Below are positions 39,803-41,066 of a DNA stretch of 41,066 nt, one piece after another. The DNA is from a virus. The notes under the pieces were generated by a model. It did no database searches. It worked only from the letters and a program-made list of their open reading frames with translations, and was not told where the DNA came from. Position numbers and translations under genes: made by a program. Numbering within the stretch: the stretch's first letter is position 1; each line of letters starts with the position of its first letter. The DNA lies in the IMG/VR virus record IMGVR_UViG_3300020406_000390, positions 1 to 41,066 of that record; one strand, given 5' to 3'.

Positions 39803-40191
39803 TTAACGACAAAATAACAATAGTAACAAGTCCTGATTACGACTACAATAGCACTTATAAAGTATGTTTGGTAGGCGATACTCCTCTTATAAATGATATT
39901 TTACACATATTGGACAATGATGATAGAAATATTAGTGTCCATTGCATAACAAAAGATGACAAAGATTTTAACTGGATAGCAAATACAGTTAATCAATGTC
40001 ATTTTGTGTTTATAGACAAACAATCAGAATTGGATAGGTTATATTTAGGATGGATACTGTCACGTCCTAACGTATACCACAATATTGAAGACGCAAAACA
40101 AATTAATCCGCAATATGAGATTGGTGTTTTGCCTTCATTTATAAAACAACTAGACAGACAAAAACAAGGAGGGCCATTTGGCGTACAATAG
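39799..40191 (+). CDS. Hypothetical protein (130 aa), Rossmann-like layout
   Basis: Alternating strands and helices (ITIVTSP, YKVCLVGD, INDILHILDNDDRNISVHCI, CHFVFIDKQ) suggest a small Rossmann-type or toxin-immunity-like fold, but no nucleotide-binding glycine motif is seen. Not recognised. It overlaps the long membrane protein by four bases and bS21 by 14 bases, so its translation is coupled to both. Confidence 0.6.
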   Translation: MINDKITIVTSPDYDYNSTYKVCLVGDTPLINDILHILDNDDRNISVHCITKDDKDFNWIANTVNQCHFVFIDKQSELDRLYLGWILSRPNVYHNIEDAKQINPQYEIGVLPSFIKQLDRQKQGGPFGVQ

Positions 40192-40465
40192 ACCACAAGG
40201 AAAGTTCAATAAATTTGAAAGAAGAAAGCGAGACTTCGATAGACCAAGAGATCACGGTTTTCATGTTCATGTAAACGGTGAAACTCCAGAAGCACTAACA
40301 AAAGCACTGCGAAAACTTAAAAAGAGAATCGCAAATGACGGGCTTATGCAAACTTTAAGAGATAGGCAATACTACAGAAAGCCTAGCGAAATCAAAAGAG
40401 AGGCTAAAAAAGCCGGCAGAAAACGTTGGGAAAAGAAACTCGCTAAAATGAAGTACGACTTTTAG
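40178..40465 (+). CDS. rpsU: Ribosomal protein bS21-like
   Basis: 95 residues; about 25 basic N-terminal residues (NRPQGKFNKFERRKRDFDRP) precede a bS21 domain: HVNGETPEALTKALRKLKKR, then GLMQTLRDRQYYRKPSEIKR and a basic helix. bS21 sits beside the anti-Shine-Dalgarno end of 16S rRNA and helps initiation. Phage copies are known, including in pelagiphages as I recall, and may bias host ribosomes to phage messages (inference). The start is TTG 40178 with a strong AAGGAGGG five to six bases upstream. Confidence 0.85.
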   Translation: MAYNRPQGKFNKFERRKRDFDRPRDHGFHVHVNGETPEALTKALRKLKKRIANDGLMQTLRDRQYYRKPSEIKREAKKAGRKRWEKKLAKMKYDF

Positions 40466-40483
40466 TGCCTAATCCAATATATG

Positions 40484-40507
40484 CCCATATAACGACGTCT
40501 GTATGGG
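40484..40507 (+). terminator. Weak hairpin after bS21
   Basis: CCCATA / TATGGG with a 12-base loop and only GGGTTTAAG following; a poor terminator at best. The gap at 40466-40660 otherwise holds the two hsp20 promoters and a leader hairpin. Confidence 0.3.
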
Positions 40508-40538
40508 TTTAAGATATATAAAATAGTGCATTTAGCTC

Positions 40539-40567
40539 TTGACATTTAAGGAAAGAATCACTATATT
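40539..40567 (+). promoter_or_regulatory. Sigma70-like early promoter of hsp20
   Basis: TTGACA at 40539-40544 and TATATT at 40562-40567, spacer 17. Confidence 0.75.
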
Positions 40568-40588
40568 ATATGTATACAGGTAATACTG

Positions 40589-40597
40589 TATAAATAC
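40589..40597 (+). promoter_or_regulatory. T4-type late promoter TATAAATAC of hsp20
   Basis: Perfect TATAAATA core plus C, 22 bases downstream of the early -10, in tandem with it. Confidence 0.75.
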
Positions 40598-40598
40598 T

Positions 40599-40630
40599 TT
40601 TGAAGATTGCTCTTAGATAGGATCTTCAAA
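40599..40630 (+). promoter_or_regulatory. 9-bp hairpin in the hsp20 leader
   Basis: TTTGAAGAT / ATCTTCAAA with a 14-base loop, 30 bases before the ATG and upstream of the TAAGGAGGC ribosome binding site. It may stabilise the message or be thermosensitive; it does not cover the ribosome binding site as drawn. Confidence 0.5.
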
Positions 40631-40660
40631 TTAACTTGCTTAATATAAGGAGGCAAAAAC

Positions 40661-41066
40661 ATGACAAACAAATCACTATCTATTTTTAATCAGTTACGCC
40701 CTGTAACTGTTGGGTTCGACAACATCTTTGATCATTTCGAAAGAATGTTTGACGGTGAAGTCTATAATGCAGTATCAGTAAACTACCCACCATACAATAT
40801 CGTTAAAACAGGTGAAAATACCTACGATGTTGAAGTGGCACTTGCTGGTTTTAGCAAAGACGATATTGATGTTGAATATGCTGAAAACATTTTAACAATC
40901 AAATCAAAAAAAGTAGAAACAAAGGATAAAGATGGTAACGATATCCTACATAAAGGTATCAGCAAAAGATACTTTTCCAAGGCTTTCACAATCGCTGACG
41001 ACGTTGAAGTCAACGGTGCTGAACTGAAAGATGGTCTACTTAAGGTTTCTATGGCTAGAATTATTC
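40661..41066 (+). CDS. Small heat-shock protein, Hsp20/IbpA family (partial, 3' end missing)
   Basis: 135 residues before the window ends. The N-terminal arm reads MTNKSLSIFNQLRPVTVGFD, then the alpha-crystallin domain: YPPYNIVKTGENTYDVEVAL, AGFSKDDIDVEYAENILTIK and KRYFSKAFTIADDVEVNGAE. This matches IbpA-type Hsp20, which holds unfolded proteins in oligomers. Hsp20 genes recur in T4-like marine phages, where a role in head assembly has been suggested. It has a strong AAGGAGG site and tandem early plus late promoters. Codon use is richer in G+C than the neighbours, hinting at host origin. Confidence 0.92.
   Translation, partial: MTNKSLSIFNQLRPVTVGFDNIFDHFERMFDGEVYNAVSVNYPPYNIVKTGENTYDVEVALAGFSKDDIDVEYAENILTIKSKKVETKDKDGNDILHKGISKRYFSKAFTIADDVEVNGAELKDGLLKVSMARII

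Noticed and set aside
1-41066. CRISPR array, insertion sequence, transposase or integrase
   Set aside because: No regular direct repeats with unique spacers, no terminal inverted repeats and no recombinase signature were seen.

Overview
The window is a compact, AT-rich (roughly one third G+C by eye) piece of a T4-like myovirus genome. Almost every gene abuts or overlaps the next by 1-17 bases, and the genes include clear T4-type replication proteins: UvsW-type helicase, clamp-loader small subunit (gp62 type), primase (gp61 type), replicative helicase (gp41 type), and class I ribonucleotide reductase with glutaredoxin. There are also late structural genes preceded by T4-style late promoters (core TATAAATA). 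The host is most likely a marine alphaproteobacterium, probably SAR11/Pelagibacter-like. This is inferred from the two-piece, circularly permuted tmRNA (an alphaproteobacterial and cyanobacterial trait), the 7Fe ferredoxin, the zf-CHCC protein, bS21, the base composition and the overall marine T4-like gene set. I cannot name a species.

Layout. 1-1.5 kb: end of a sugar-isomerase-type cupin gene and an FkbM methyltransferase. 1.5-4.5 kb: small early genes driven by near-identical TTGACA...TATTAT promoters, including a ppGpp-hydrolase-like HD protein, an Smr-domain protein and an AAA ATPase. 4.5-15 kb: a long replication/recombination run (UvsW, ClpP, gp62, zinc-finger proteins, a miniature DnaE-like protein, 7Fe ferredoxin, a virion protein, primase, helicase). 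It ends in a convergent lipase gene.

15.8-25.7 kb: late genes, many starting with the same short leader M-[KLR]-[LI]-x-E. These include a 767-residue probable head/internal protein, a KWDG (nucleotidyltransferase-like) protein, a radical SAM enzyme, and a kinase that lacks its own start codon and probably needs a -1 frameshift on an A9 run. 25.7-32.9 kb: a PD-(D/E)XK nuclease, a pectate-lyase-fold tail fibre/spike, NrdA-NrdB-glutaredoxin, an Sm-like protein and a winged-helix protein. 32.9-34.8 kb: a leftward operon (three small proteins, SpeD, and a class II aminoacyl-tRNA-synthetase-like enzyme without an anticodon domain).

34.9-35.7 kb: the split tmRNA. Its acceptor piece comes first, then a 108-codon membrane-protein gene sits in the intervening segment, then the coding piece with tag ANDNFANEEFALAA. 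35.7-41 kb: late genes (SGNH hydrolase, small basic protein, nuclease, SleB-type cell-wall hydrolase, long membrane/coiled-coil protein, bS21) and an Hsp20 gene cut by the window end.

Two global signals stand out. First, the pentamer GCWGC (GCAGC/GCTGC) was not found anywhere on reading the whole window, although GCSGC occurs about 60 times; Ala-Ala pairs are written GCGGCN or GCCGCN instead. Second, two promoter vocabularies divide the genes into early (sigma70-like) and late (TATAAATA). The two lie in tandem before hsp20.
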